DNA of 64,000 nucleotides, taken from Candidatus Saccharibacteria bacterium. Its GTDB lineage: Bacteria; Patescibacteriota; Saccharimonadia; Saccharimonadales; Saccharimonadaceae. The notes below the pieces were generated by a model, which saw only the letters and a list, made by a program, of their open reading frames with translations, searched no databases and had not been told where the DNA came from. Location: contig CP066696.1 of the NCBI GenBank assembly GCA_016432585.1, positions 62,001 through 126,000 on the forward strand. Reading direction: 5' to 3'. The position numbers were made by a program, and so were the translations under genes. Every line of letters begins with the position of its first letter. Position 1 is the stretch's first letter. Of this stretch, positions 9,607 to 18,098 are shown in pieces.

Positions 9607-10230
9607 ATGAGAAGATTGGGGCTGATCGCGCGAGGGGCTGTAGCGATTTTTATTGTGCTACTGCTTGTCAGTAGCGGCGTTCGTGCAGACACGACCGACA
9701 CTGCAGTGTACGGCGCGGGTGACTACGGTGGATGTAGCTACGGGTCGTGCACCCTCACTCTTACAAGCGATGGCGCTACCAGTGTTGATGTTGTCCCAAC
9801 TCCGGCTGGTAAATGTACTGTTCAAAAAGATGCCGTTTCAGTTCTTACTAACAGCACGACAGGCTATACGCTCACAGCAAAGACAAGCACCGGAAATAAT
9901 GATATGACTGGCGCTAGTGCGAGCATAACTGCGTCGAGCGCCACGCCTGCGTCGCCGACAATTCTGGCTATGAACACATGGGGGTATCGTGTTGATAATC
10001 TTGCCGGCTTTGGCGCCGGCCCAACTTCGGCACAAAACAGTGGAAGCGTTCCTAGTGTTGCCTTTGCTGCGATGCCAGCTAGCGACGAATCACCGACTGC
10101 AATTGCATCGTCGTCAGGCGCGGCGAATCCTGCCGAAATAACAGATGTTTGGTATGGGGTGTGCGCAGATTCGTCATTACCTTCGGATACGTACACGACC
10201 ACGGTCGTTTATACAGCTGTAACGAACTAG
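9607..10230 (+). CDS. Secreted WxL-like surface protein B
   Basis: A 207-residue exported paralogue of the protein at 7181-7792. The signal peptide (MRRLGLIARG, hydrophobic core, GVRA) is followed by a beta-rich mature chain with NSTTGYTLTAK, a NTWGYRVDNLAGFGAGPTS core and C-terminal SDTYTTTVVYTAVTN. Unlike its paralogue the mature chain has four Cys (GGCSYGSC near residues 38-42, GKC near 60, GVC near 182). These are likely disulfide bonded outside the cell, consistent with DsbA-like and VKOR genes in this window. It begins four bases after the preceding stop and ends the cassette. Confidence 0.7.
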   Translation: MRRLGLIARGAVAIFIVLLLVSSGVRADTTDTAVYGAGDYGGCSYGSCTLTLTSDGATSVDVVPTPAGKCTVQKDAVSVLTNSTTGYTLTAKTSTGNNDMTGASASITASSATPASPTILAMNTWGYRVDNLAGFGAGPTSAQNSGSVPSVAFAAMPASDESPTAIASSSGAANPAEITDVWYGVCADSSLPSDTYTTTVVYTAVTN

Positions 10231-10247
10231 TACCGGGGTTGGTTTTA

Positions 10248-10277
10248 TTGACAACGAGGGGTGTGAACGTCTATAGT
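10248..10277 (+). promoter_or_regulatory. Promoter of tail-fibre-like/Kelch operon
   Basis: TTGACA (10248-10253), an 18-base spacer and TATAGT (10272-10277) form a near-consensus housekeeping promoter just upstream of the gene at 10302. This is the best -35/-10 pair in the first 20 kb and suggests strong expression of the large surface-protein operon. Confidence 0.6.
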
Positions 10278-10301
10278 TAAGCGTAAGCGGACGGGGGTAA
10301 A

Positions 10302-10556
10302 ATGAGTGATCTTAAGCGTATGGCGACAGAGATTTCTGAAAAAGAAATGTCGCGTGGGCAATTTTTAGGCGCGGTGGGCGGCAGCTTTTTAGGTATGATT
10401 GGTGTTTTTGGTGTTATTCAGGCACTAAATACGCCCGAATCAGACCTAGCGAATAAAAATGAAAACGTTTTTGGCGAACGCGAGTATGGCCACCCAGATG
10501 GCGGTATTGGAAAAGCAAACGCGCCAAAAAAGTTTGATGAGGATGTGTTCGGTTAA
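10302..10556 (+). CDS. Small single-pass membrane protein heading tail-fibre-like operon
   Basis: An 84-residue protein with a cytoplasmic-looking N-terminus, then MSRGQFLGAVGGSFLGMIGVF, a hydrophobic helix (about 18-42), then a charged Gly/Asn-rich tail of about 40 residues. The SRGQFLG context looks like a Tat signal (S-R-R-x-F-L) with the second Arg replaced by Gly, so Tat export is possible but not shown. A GGGGG ribosome binding site precedes ATG. Its stop overlaps the next start by one base (TAATG), so it is translated together with the tail-fibre-like protein. Function unknown; an anchor or secretion helper for the following proteins is a reasonable guess. Confidence 0.65.
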   Translation: MSDLKRMATEISEKEMSRGQFLGAVGGSFLGMIGVFGVIQALNTPESDLANKNENVFGEREYGHPDGGIGKANAPKKFDEDVFG

Positions 10557-11209
10557 TGGCACGATTACCTATTGTTGGTGGGGACGCGGGAAACTGGGGG
10601 ACAATTCTTAATGAATACCTCCAGGTTTCGCATGCCTCCGACGGCACGATAAGTGCTGGGGCAGTAGGTGCAACACAAACAAATCTTACTTCAGTGGCGG
10701 GCGGCATGCTACTACGGGGCACATTTGCCTCGCGCCCAGCTGCTGCGGCAGGAAATGCCAATCTTTACTATCTTGCCACCGACAACAACGGCGGAACACT
10801 TTATCAGTCAACGGGCAGTGCGTGGGTGCAAGTTGGCGCGGGGGCGGCCCACGGTGCAACACATAGTACCGGTGGTCCCGATGCGCTTAGCGGTAACTTA
10901 GACGCAATTGCACGCCTGGCTATTGCCAAGGCAGGTTCGGCTATAGGATCACGCCGACGTCTTAACTTTATAGACGGAACAAACGTTTCAATTACTCCTG
11001 TAGACGATTCTGGTAACGAAGAGGTCGACGTCACTATCGGACTTACGGGAAGTGTGGCGGTTGCAAATGGTGGTACAGCTGCGACAACTGCGGCTGGGGC
11101 GCGTACGAACCTGGCGGTGCCCGAGGCAGCTGGATTTGCAAAGATATCTGTTGGGACTGTCGCGCCCTCTACACCAGCCGTTGGCGACCTATGGGTGGAC
11201 ATTAACTAA
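10556..11209 (+). CDS. Phage tail-fibre-like protein
   Basis: A 217-residue Gly/Ala/Thr-rich protein without signal peptide. It starts with LPIVGGDAGNWGTILNEYL and carries a VANGGTAATTAAGARTNL segment near residue 170. The latter is the G-G-T-x-A-T-x-A-x-x-A-R-x-N-L motif typical of bacteriophage tail fibres and collar proteins. It ends in a SVGTVAPSTPAVGDLWVDIN tail, again typical of fibre tips. No other phage structural or packaging genes are nearby, so this is a domesticated or convergent fibre-like surface protein rather than part of a prophage. Overlap with the previous stop indicates coupled translation. Confidence 0.7.
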   Translation: MARLPIVGGDAGNWGTILNEYLQVSHASDGTISAGAVGATQTNLTSVAGGMLLRGTFASRPAAAAGNANLYYLATDNNGGTLYQSTGSAWVQVGAGAAHGATHSTGGPDALSGNLDAIARLAIAKAGSAIGSRRRLNFIDGTNVSITPVDDSGNEEVDVTIGLTGSVAVANGGTAATTAAGARTNLAVPEAAGFAKISVGTVAPSTPAVGDLWVDIN

Positions 11210-11220
11210 GGAGAATAATC

Positions 11221-13128
11221 ATGGCGACGAGACTTAAGACTGTAAAATACGCCTTTCCCGCACTGGCATCACTCGTAAACAACACCCTTACGACCCTTAC
11301 TCAAATAACGGTATATCTTCCCGAATCGAGCAAGGTATTCCGCAGCGTTGTTGCGCATGTAACGATGGACGATATCGTGACGGCAACGGGAGGTTCATTA
11401 ACAACCAAGACGCTAGGCTTGCGTGTCGGGGCGGCGGGCTATACGTCGATTGCAAATGCTAACACGCTAACAACCTCGGCTGAGAATGCCTCATTTTGGC
11501 TGTCGGCTGATTTTACGAGCCATTTTACGACCAACTGGTCAGGGTCGAGTATGACCTGCGACTTTCAGCTTCAAATCAATCAATCTTCAGGAACGACACT
11601 AGGGATGGTGAATGTGTGTGTGACGCTGGACATCACGTATGAGTACGACGATACAAGCGCGACTCATGTAAAGACGGTTATGATCCCACTGAACGCGCCG
11701 GTCGGTGCTATTGCCACGACAGCCACAACGTATGATACGATTCCGGCACTCGACACATATTTACCCGAGGCAAGCAAGGCGTATCGAAACATCCACCTGG
11801 TTATGCAGGGTAACGAAGCCCGCAATGCCGCAACGACGTCGCATACTATGACAATACGTGTCGGAGCGGCAAGCGTAACAACGGGTAACTACGAGGGTAC
11901 GCTGGCGTCGGATCGGTTTTTCCGCTACGTCTACAACCTCACTTCCACATACCCGTCTACTGCTGCGACGCAAACATTTCAGCCCACAGCAACGGTAGCG
12001 AGGGTTAATCACTTTCAGGCATATTTAGTAGTGACGTATGAGTTCAACCGAGCTACCACCACGAGCGCTATGAATTCGCTAATGTTGCCGATGGATATCG
12101 CTTCGCCTATGGGTGGTACGACTGCCAGCGATTATCAAAGGGGTACGCGCGAACTTTGGATAGAAGAGCCGGGAACGATTACAACTAACCGCGTGGCCTA
12201 TTATCATTTTTGGCAGCAAATGACTGCTATTAGTACGCTTAACTTTCGGGTAGGTACGGGTTCGTTTGTTGCATATACCGACACTGCATCGGTACTCTGT
12301 GGTGCAAACGGTGCCATGGTTCGTAACGACGCAGCCTTTACGCTTGCTAGAGGTAGAAACACGCTAAACTTCGACGTGTATCGCTCCGACACGACCGACT
12401 TCGGATGGAATGCCTGTGGCTACTGGATAGTTAATTACACGTCATCGGTCGCCACTGCTGGTATTGGCGCGCATAACCATACGGTAGATTGGGGCTTGCT
12501 GCAAAATGGCACGGGTGCTGCCGCGAGCAACTATACCGTTGCAGCAACAGCACCTGTTATACCCGAAACGGATTATTTTATAACAGCGCTTGGTACACAG
12601 TTAATTGTGGCGTCAAGCGGTGTGGTTGCGCCGTCGGGATATGTCGTCATGGCAGAGCGCCTGGTGGCAGAAGGTGGGATGGAGTGGGAGCCTGTTTACA
12701 GCGACAGCTCGCAGACAGACCCCGAGATTGGTACGTTCCTTATGTACTCACAAATGAGAACCCTCTTTAAGAGGTTTCCAGGCGATGCCGACCCTGATCG
12801 CATAGACGTAGAGACGGCCCGGCGATGGCGAGTGCATATCAACGGCTCAACGACGGTCAATGCTTGGGTGAGCCTCGGGGTTATCATGACATACCACACT
12901 ATTACCTATACGGTGGCCGATAACATTACCGGTTTTGCTGGAACAGTGAGTATCGATCTGCATCGCTCCGATGAAAACACCAAGCAACCGGGTGAGCTAG
13001 TGAAGTCGACAACCCGCAGTGGTGACGGTCCTTTCTCGTTCAGCTGGTACGACAACACAGAAGAACTCTATATTTCCGCAAGAAATAGTAGCAACGCAGG
13101 CCGGTCATCCGATAGTCTGGCGAGTTAG
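11221..13128 (+). CDS. Large beta-rich repeat protein, unknown
   Basis: A 635-residue protein with a good AAGGAG ribosome binding site, no signal peptide and no transmembrane helix. It contains three diverged repeats of about 145 residues. Each begins with a YLPE(A/S)SK-F/Y-R-type strand, carries a (L/I)RVG(A/T) strand in the middle and closes with a V-T-Y-E-(Y/F) strand (near residues 140, 280 and 425). A C-terminal section of about 200 residues follows. Thr, Ser, Ala and aromatic residues dominate, as in phage tail and baseplate proteins or secreted adhesins. I do not recognise the family. Position between a fibre-like gene and a Kelch gene suggests a structural role in the same surface object. 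Confidence 0.65.
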   Translation: MATRLKTVKYAFPALASLVNNTLTTLTQITVYLPESSKVFRSVVAHVTMDDIVTATGGSLTTKTLGLRVGAAGYTSIANANTLTTSAENASFWLSADFTSHFTTNWSGSSMTCDFQLQINQSSGTTLGMVNVCVTLDITYEYDDTSATHVKTVMIPLNAPVGAIATTATTYDTIPALDTYLPEASKAYRNIHLVMQGNEARNAATTSHTMTIRVGAASVTTGNYEGTLASDRFFRYVYNLTSTYPSTAATQTFQPTATVARVNHFQAYLVVTYEFNRATTTSAMNSLMLPMDIASPMGGTTASDYQRGTRELWIEEPGTITTNRVAYYHFWQQMTAISTLNFRVGTGSFVAYTDTASVLCGANGAMVRNDAAFTLARGRNTLNFDVYRSDTTDFGWNACGYWIVNYTSSVATAGIGAHNHTVDWGLLQNGTGAAASNYTVAATAPVIPETDYFITALGTQLIVASSGVVAPSGYVVMAERLVAEGGMEWEPVYSDSSQTDPEIGTFLMYSQMRTLFKRFPGDADPDRIDVETARRWRVHINGSTTVNAWVSLGVIMTYHTITYTVADNITGFAGTVSIDLHRSDENTKQPGELVKSTTRSGDGPFSFSWYDNTEELYISARNSSNAGRSSDSLAS

Positions 13129-13136
13129 GCGCGTCA

Positions 13137-16100
13137 ATGGCATTTAACGTTACTTCCAACTCTACAACGGGATTTAGCGTTTTATTAGATGTGCCATTAA
13201 TCGAAACGTTTACCGACGACTTTAACGACAACTCGCTCGATACAACAAAGTGGGATCTTTGGGATGTGGGCCACGCTGTGGAAACTGGCGGCGAACTGCA
13301 GATCGCTTCAGTTACGGCGGCATCGTACCGGGGAATGCAATCCGTAAGAACGGGTAATTTAACCGATTCGGCAGTTCATGTTGAGGTGCCGCATGTTCTT
13401 ACTGGCCTTACCGATGCAAGCACGTGTTTGCAGGTGGCAGTAGATGATCAACATACGATAACGCTCTACGAAAGTGGCGGCTTTTTTGTTGCCGAATACC
13501 AAATAGACGGGGTTTGGACAACGCCAGCAACAATGGCCTATGGCGCCACAACTCACAGATGGTGGCGTATTCGCGAAGCCGGCGGAACGCTTTACTATGA
13601 ATATTCGGCCGACGGTGCAACCTGGTCGGCACTAACATCGGTGCCGACACCATTTGCCGTAACGGCAATGTATACTATGTTATTTATCGGAACGTCGTCA
13701 ACTAACGTTTCAACCGACACGGCAATCTTTGACAACGTCAATACGATGCCGACCATGGCGTCGTCGCGCGCACAGTATCGTAATGATCAATATACACCAA
13801 TTGCTGTTGGGGGTAATACGAGTGGCGACGGTTCAACAAACGATGTATGGCTTGATGCCGATGTCTATAGCGAAACGCCAACTGTTGCGACAACACTTCA
13901 TGCCGAGGTGAAGGCGGTTGGTGTTGGATTTACAAATACGGCCACGGTTTCATCGACTGCGCGAATACTAAAACAGGCTGAACTAATAACCGCCCGACGT
14001 GGTGGAAGTTTGGTCTACGATGCTAAAAATAAGCGTTACATATTATTTGGTGGCTACAACGGAACAACAAGATTTAATGAAGTTTGGCAGCTAACAGCAG
14101 ACAACGGGTATCATAGGTGGAGTAAATTAGCGCCAAGCGGAACGCCGCCGACAGCTAAAAACTTGGCAGCTTCTACCTATGCGCGGGGAACAACGTCCGG
14201 TGCGGTCGACAAAGCCTATATGGTGATTTTTGGTGGTTCGTCGCCCTCGGATCTCAACGAGATGCACTGCCTTGACTTATCGACGCCAGGCTCCGAAGCG
14301 TGGTCAACGATTACACAAACCAATACACCGCTTGTTCGGTCGTATTTAACGCACCATATGGTTGCAAAATCGACAGCCTCGAATACGAACGATATCTATC
14401 TTTTTGGCGGCTGGGGCGCGGCGCGATACAACGACCTGCTGCGATGCACGTTCAATGTGAATACCCCAACTGCAGTTACCTGGACAACAGTAAAAGCAAA
14501 CGGAGCGGTGGGTAACCCGGGTATTCGATCTGGTACAGGAATGATCTACGATTCGGCGAATGATCGCCTTATTATTACATGTGGCTATAACGGAACGACG
14601 TACCTTAGTGACGTATGGCAATTTGCTATCGGAACAAGTACGTTTTCACAGATTACTCCGGGTGGCTCGGCGCCGGCTGGTCGCGAATTGCCGAGTATCG
14701 TTTACGATTCGGTTAATCAGCGTGCGATTGTTATGGCGGGTTGGCAGGGGAATATCAACAATAGCCGTAATGATATTTACGAGCTATCACTAGAATCGGG
14801 TAGCGAAACCTGGACGAGCCTTCATGTAAATGATCTAAGCAATCAAAGTTTCCTCGCTTACTCAAGCGGCGCGGCAACGATTAATACAGATCGCAATGTT
14901 ATGGTTGTTGCGACAATGAACGGCTACGATAGCACGGTTAAATACGTGTACGCTCTTGATCTTGCAGTAACCACAACTTCGGCGACCGTTCACAGCCTAA
15001 ATGTTATAGATCATTTCCGAGCCCGGGACGCGGCGGCGACAACTTACGATTCGGCGCTTGGCGAGGTTGTACAAATTGGTGGCTATGGAACAATGGACGA
15101 CGACACGACAATTACTCGTGGTGATCACATATCCGAGATTTGGGCGTATAATCCAACGACAAATACGCTGCGTTATGCAGCGGGCGGTCCGTTCGTGATG
15201 CCGCAAAGTGAGGGTGGAATTGTTATTTATGATAGTGCCAATGACCGCATTATTCATTTCGGTGGACTGAACGGCGGCAGTAACCGAACAAGCGATGTCT
15301 GGGAGCTAAGGGCAGACGCTTTTGGTATGTATCACGCCACAAAGTTAACCGTCTCGGGAACGCCGCCAAATCCTCGATGGTTAATGGCGGGCTGTTACGA
15401 TTCGGTAAACCAACGTCTTGTTATTTGGGGAGGGCAGGGTGTTGGCGCGACAGTTCTTAGTGACACTTGGGCGCTTAATCTTACCGAAGGGGCTGAGACG
15501 TGGACGCAACTAACGCCAACAGGAACAGGCCCTACGGCGGCCTGGCAGCCTGCTTACAGTTACGACACTGCAAATAAGCGGCTCTATATTCACGGAGGAA
15601 CGACCAATGCTGCGGGTACTACGTTCACCTCGCAGCTATTCTACCTCGACCTTACGACGACGAATGGCGCCTGGACAAATACAGGAGTAACTGGCGGTCT
15701 TGCTGTTCGTGGAGCCTCAATGGTGTACGACAGCACAAATCAGCGCCTCGTTTGTTTTGCTGGATACGATGGATCGGTAGTGAACAATACAATTCGCTAC
15801 ACGAGCACGGCATCGTTTACGTCTTGGACAACACAGGCGACAGCCAATACGCCAAGCGCGCGCCGTAGTGCTGGCTGGATACTTGTAGGAGGAAAGTTTA
15901 TTGTTCTTGCGGGTCGTCCGGTATCGGGAACGTGGTTTAGTGACACGCAGTCGCTCGATATTACAGCGCTACCCGCCGCATGGAGTTGGGTGAATAAATC
16001 ACCTTCTATCTACCAGGTTATGTCGGTTGCAGCCACGGCACTTTCGGTTGGCACAAGCTACCATTGGCAGTCATGGACAACCAGCGGAACCGACTCTAGC

Positions 16101-16961
16101 GTGCCGCAATCATTTGGCGGAAACGCCGAAAGCGCTGCCGACTTTATCGTCAATGGTACTACCGGAGGGTATATCAAAGTTTGGGGCGGGGTTGCGTTCG
16201 CGTCAAAGCCGATTAAGGTATGGGACGGCGCGTCTTGGGTAATGAAACCGTTAAAACGCTGGAATGGTTCAGAGTGGGTGCTTACTCCTGGTGCAGCGTC
16301 GGGGATTGCGCTGCGTGATATCAGTTCGAATACTGGCGTAACGGTTAATACCCTTGGCGTTACTATGCCGAGCTCAATTCAGGTTGGCGATTTGTTAGTG
16401 CTTGTTGTATCTCAAACAACAAACGCAGCGACAGTGTTTAATGCAATAAGCGGCTGGACAAAACAGGGCGAGCAGCGCGCTGGCGGGGCAGGATATACGC
16501 TTGCAGTCTACACGCGCGTCGCGCAGTCGGGCGATGCAGGTGGAACTGTTACCTCTACCTCGGTGAATGCAGCCCATTATACTGGCCATTTGCGCGTCTA
16601 TAGCGGCGTTGATCAAACGACGCCTCTCGATACGTCGGCAGTTTTCTCCGAACTCGACGTCGCTAGTTTTTCGGCATCAGCTCCAGCCGTTACGGTTGCG
16701 ACGACAAATGCAATGCTTGTCGCAATATACGGTATACCAACAGTGGCAGGCACATCACTTAGCGATGCAGACTGGACGGCTCCGGCTGGCGGCTTTAGCA
16801 GCGAGGTTGTTACATGTCCCGCAACGGGTTCGAGTAACCGACCCTGTACCGCGGTGTATGATAGGATTACTTCCGGCACTGGCTCGCAGGGTCCGTTCGA
16901 AGCGACGACTACACAAGATCGTCGATGGTCTCTCGTGACCTTGGCATTACGACCCGCGTAA
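13137..16961 (+). CDS. Giant Kelch-repeat protein with LamG-like and tail-tip-like domains
   Basis: A 1274-residue protein. Residues about 20-205 form a concanavalin/LamG-like domain (TDDFNDNSLDTTKWDLWD start; the TLYYEYSADGATWS strand is typical). Residues about 280-985 hold at least ten Kelch-type blades of the form Y-D-S-x-N-x-R-L-(I/V)-x-x-G-G, e.g. YDAKNKRYILFGGYNG and YDSANDRIIHFGG, enough for more than one beta propeller. Residues about 1000-1050 contain three KVWxGxxWVxKPLK repeats, a pattern of phage tail appendages. The last 225 residues are a beta-rich tip-like domain. No signal peptide or sortase motif is seen. Glycan or protein binding is likely from the domains; a host-attachment role is inference. 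Confidence 0.78.
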   Translation: MAFNVTSNSTTGFSVLLDVPLIETFTDDFNDNSLDTTKWDLWDVGHAVETGGELQIASVTAASYRGMQSVRTGNLTDSAVHVEVPHVLTGLTDASTCLQVAVDDQHTITLYESGGFFVAEYQIDGVWTTPATMAYGATTHRWWRIREAGGTLYYEYSADGATWSALTSVPTPFAVTAMYTMLFIGTSSTNVSTDTAIFDNVNTMPTMASSRAQYRNDQYTPIAVGGNTSGDGSTNDVWLDADVYSETPTVATTLHAEVKAVGVGFTNTATVSSTARILKQAELITARRGGSLVYDAKNKRYILFGGYNGTTRFNEVWQLTADNGYHRWSKLAPSGTPPTAKNLAASTYARGTTSGAVDKAYMVIFGGSSPSDLNEMHCLDLSTPGSEAWSTITQTNTPLVRSYLTHHMVAKSTASNTNDIYLFGGWGAARYNDLLRCTFNVNTPTAVTWTTVKANGAVGNPGIRSGTGMIYDSANDRLIITCGYNGTTYLSDVWQFAIGTSTFSQITPGGSAPAGRELPSIVYDSVNQRAIVMAGWQGNINNSRNDIYELSLESGSETWTSLHVNDLSNQSFLAYSSGAATINTDRNVMVVATMNGYDSTVKYVYALDLAVTTTSATVHSLNVIDHFRARDAAATTYDSALGEVVQIGGYGTMDDDTTITRGDHISEIWAYNPTTNTLRYAAGGPFVMPQSEGGIVIYDSANDRIIHFGGLNGGSNRTSDVWELRADAFGMYHATKLTVSGTPPNPRWLMAGCYDSVNQRLVIWGGQGVGATVLSDTWALNLTEGAETWTQLTPTGTGPTAAWQPAYSYDTANKRLYIHGGTTNAAGTTFTSQLFYLDLTTTNGAWTNTGVTGGLAVRGASMVYDSTNQRLVCFAGYDGSVVNNTIRYTSTASFTSWTTQATANTPSARRSAGWILVGGKFIVLAGRPVSGTWFSDTQSLDITALPAAWSWVNKSPSIYQVMSVAATALSVGTSYHWQSWTTSGTDSSVPQSFGGNAESAADFIVNGTTGGYIKVWGGVAFASKPIKVWDGASWVMKPLKRWNGSEWVLTPGAASGIALRDISSNTGVTVNTLGVTMPSSIQVGDLLVLVVSQTTNAATVFNAISGWTKQGEQRAGGAGYTLAVYTRVAQSGDAGGTVTSTSVNAAHYTGHLRVYSGVDQTTPLDTSAVFSELDVASFSASAPAVTVATTNAMLVAIYGIPTVAGTSLSDADWTAPAGGFSSEVVTCPATGSSNRPCTAVYDRITSGTGSQGPFEATTTQDRRWSLVTLALRPA

Positions 16962-16972
16962 ACCTGATTCTG

Positions 16973-18046
16973 TTATTTTTGTCTTTGTACGGCGGCGTGA
17001 ATGAGTGCTAAAAATTTGTCGTGTGAGCTTTTTGATAGAGCCAGTTTATCAAGGGATTCTTCGGCAATCTTTGCACGCGATTCGATTTCGAGCATGGTTT
17101 TTTCGCGAGCACCTGATCTTTCGATATCGCGCTTTAGTGCCTCGGTATCTTCTGGCGAGGCATTGGTGTTATGAAACGCGGCAGTAAAAGTAGCGCGAGA
17201 TTCTAATGGCGTCAACGCAAGATATTGTTCTATCAAATACGTAAGTTTGCCTTCGCGAATATCGCTGTCGGTAGATTTTCCGGTTATTTTTTCATCGCCA
17301 AACATTCCAAGAAGATCATCGGAAAGCTGAAACGCAACGCCAAGCGATTCGGCAAATAATCGCAAATGGTCAAGTTGCGCCGATGACGCTCCGGCGAGTG
17401 CCGCGCCCGAAAGTAGTGGCGATATAAAAGAATAGCTTGCGGTTTTATAGCGGGCAATCATAATTGCACTGCTACTTTCGGGCGGCATAAATGTCGACTC
17501 GATGTCAACCAGTTCGCCGCCCGCTACTTCAAAAATACCGCGCGAGAAAAACCGCATAGCTGTTGTTTTTTGCCGAGGATTAAGCGAACTTTCTATTACC
17601 AACTGGTGCGCTGCGGCAAGGAGTAAATCACCGGCAAGAATAGCTGCACTGTACGAATAGTGTACCCTATCTTTTTGATCAAGGTGGTAGGGTTGGTAAA
17701 AGGCTTCATAAAGTCCGTTTATGTTTTTGCGGCCACGTCTCGACGTGTCACGGTCGATAATATCATCATGAATAAGCAGGCTCGTGTGCAGTAGTTCGTG
17801 CGCCGCGGCAACTGGCGCAAGTGTTTGTGGCTGCCGCCCGCCTAAAGCCTCGTAGGCAAGAAGCACCATGCGTGGCCGTAGCCGCTTACCACCAGAAGAT
17901 ACGATGTCGGCTATACTTTGCCATAATCGTTCATAGCGAGAATCAATCTCTGTAGCGTCTTGAATCCCTTTTGTTAAAACTGTCCGAAGTGATGCCTCGA
18001 CGAGCATCATTGTTGGGTCACCCGTAAGGTTTGAAGGAGCGGTCAT
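16973..18046 (-). CDS. Polyprenyl diphosphate synthase
   Basis: A trans-prenyltransferase of 357 residues that builds isoprenoid diphosphates, needed for lipid carriers or membrane isoprenoids. The first aspartate-rich motif is LIHDDIIDRD with the basic RRG just after, the GGKRLRP substrate motif is present near the N-terminus, and the second aspartate motif is QLSDDLLGMFGD. The start was set at the ATG at 18046 because upstream in-frame codons run into the divergent flippase gene at 18099. No clear ribosome binding site is visible. It lies between the surface operon and the glycan operon, which would use undecaprenyl-type carriers. Chain length cannot be told. Confidence 0.85.
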   Translation of the reverse strand: MTAPSNLTGDPTMMLVEASLRTVLTKGIQDATEIDSRYERLWQSIADIVSSGGKRLRPRMVLLAYEALGGRQPQTLAPVAAAHELLHTSLLIHDDIIDRDTSRRGRKNINGLYEAFYQPYHLDQKDRVHYSYSAAILAGDLLLAAAHQLVIESSLNPRQKTTAMRFFSRGIFEVAGGELVDIESTFMPPESSSAIMIARYKTASYSFISPLLSGAALAGASSAQLDHLRLFAESLGVAFQLSDDLLGMFGDEKITGKSTDSDIREGKLTYLIEQYLALTPLESRATFTAAFHNTNASPEDTEALKRDIERSGAREKTMLEIESRAKIAEESLDKLALSKSSHDKFLALIHAAVQRQK

Positions 18047-18098
18047 AAGTGTTTTTATTGTAGCAGGTGTGAGAAAATAATGTACTGGAGGTAGTTTT

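Noticed and set aside
13980-15900. CRISPR array or DNA tandem repeats
   Set aside because: The periodic similarity comes from diverged Kelch blades in one reading frame; repeat units differ at the DNA level and have no spacers.
10302-16961. Prophage or tailocin
   Set aside because: Only fibre-like and beta-propeller proteins are present; there is no terminase, portal, capsid, sheath, tube, lysis or integrase gene.
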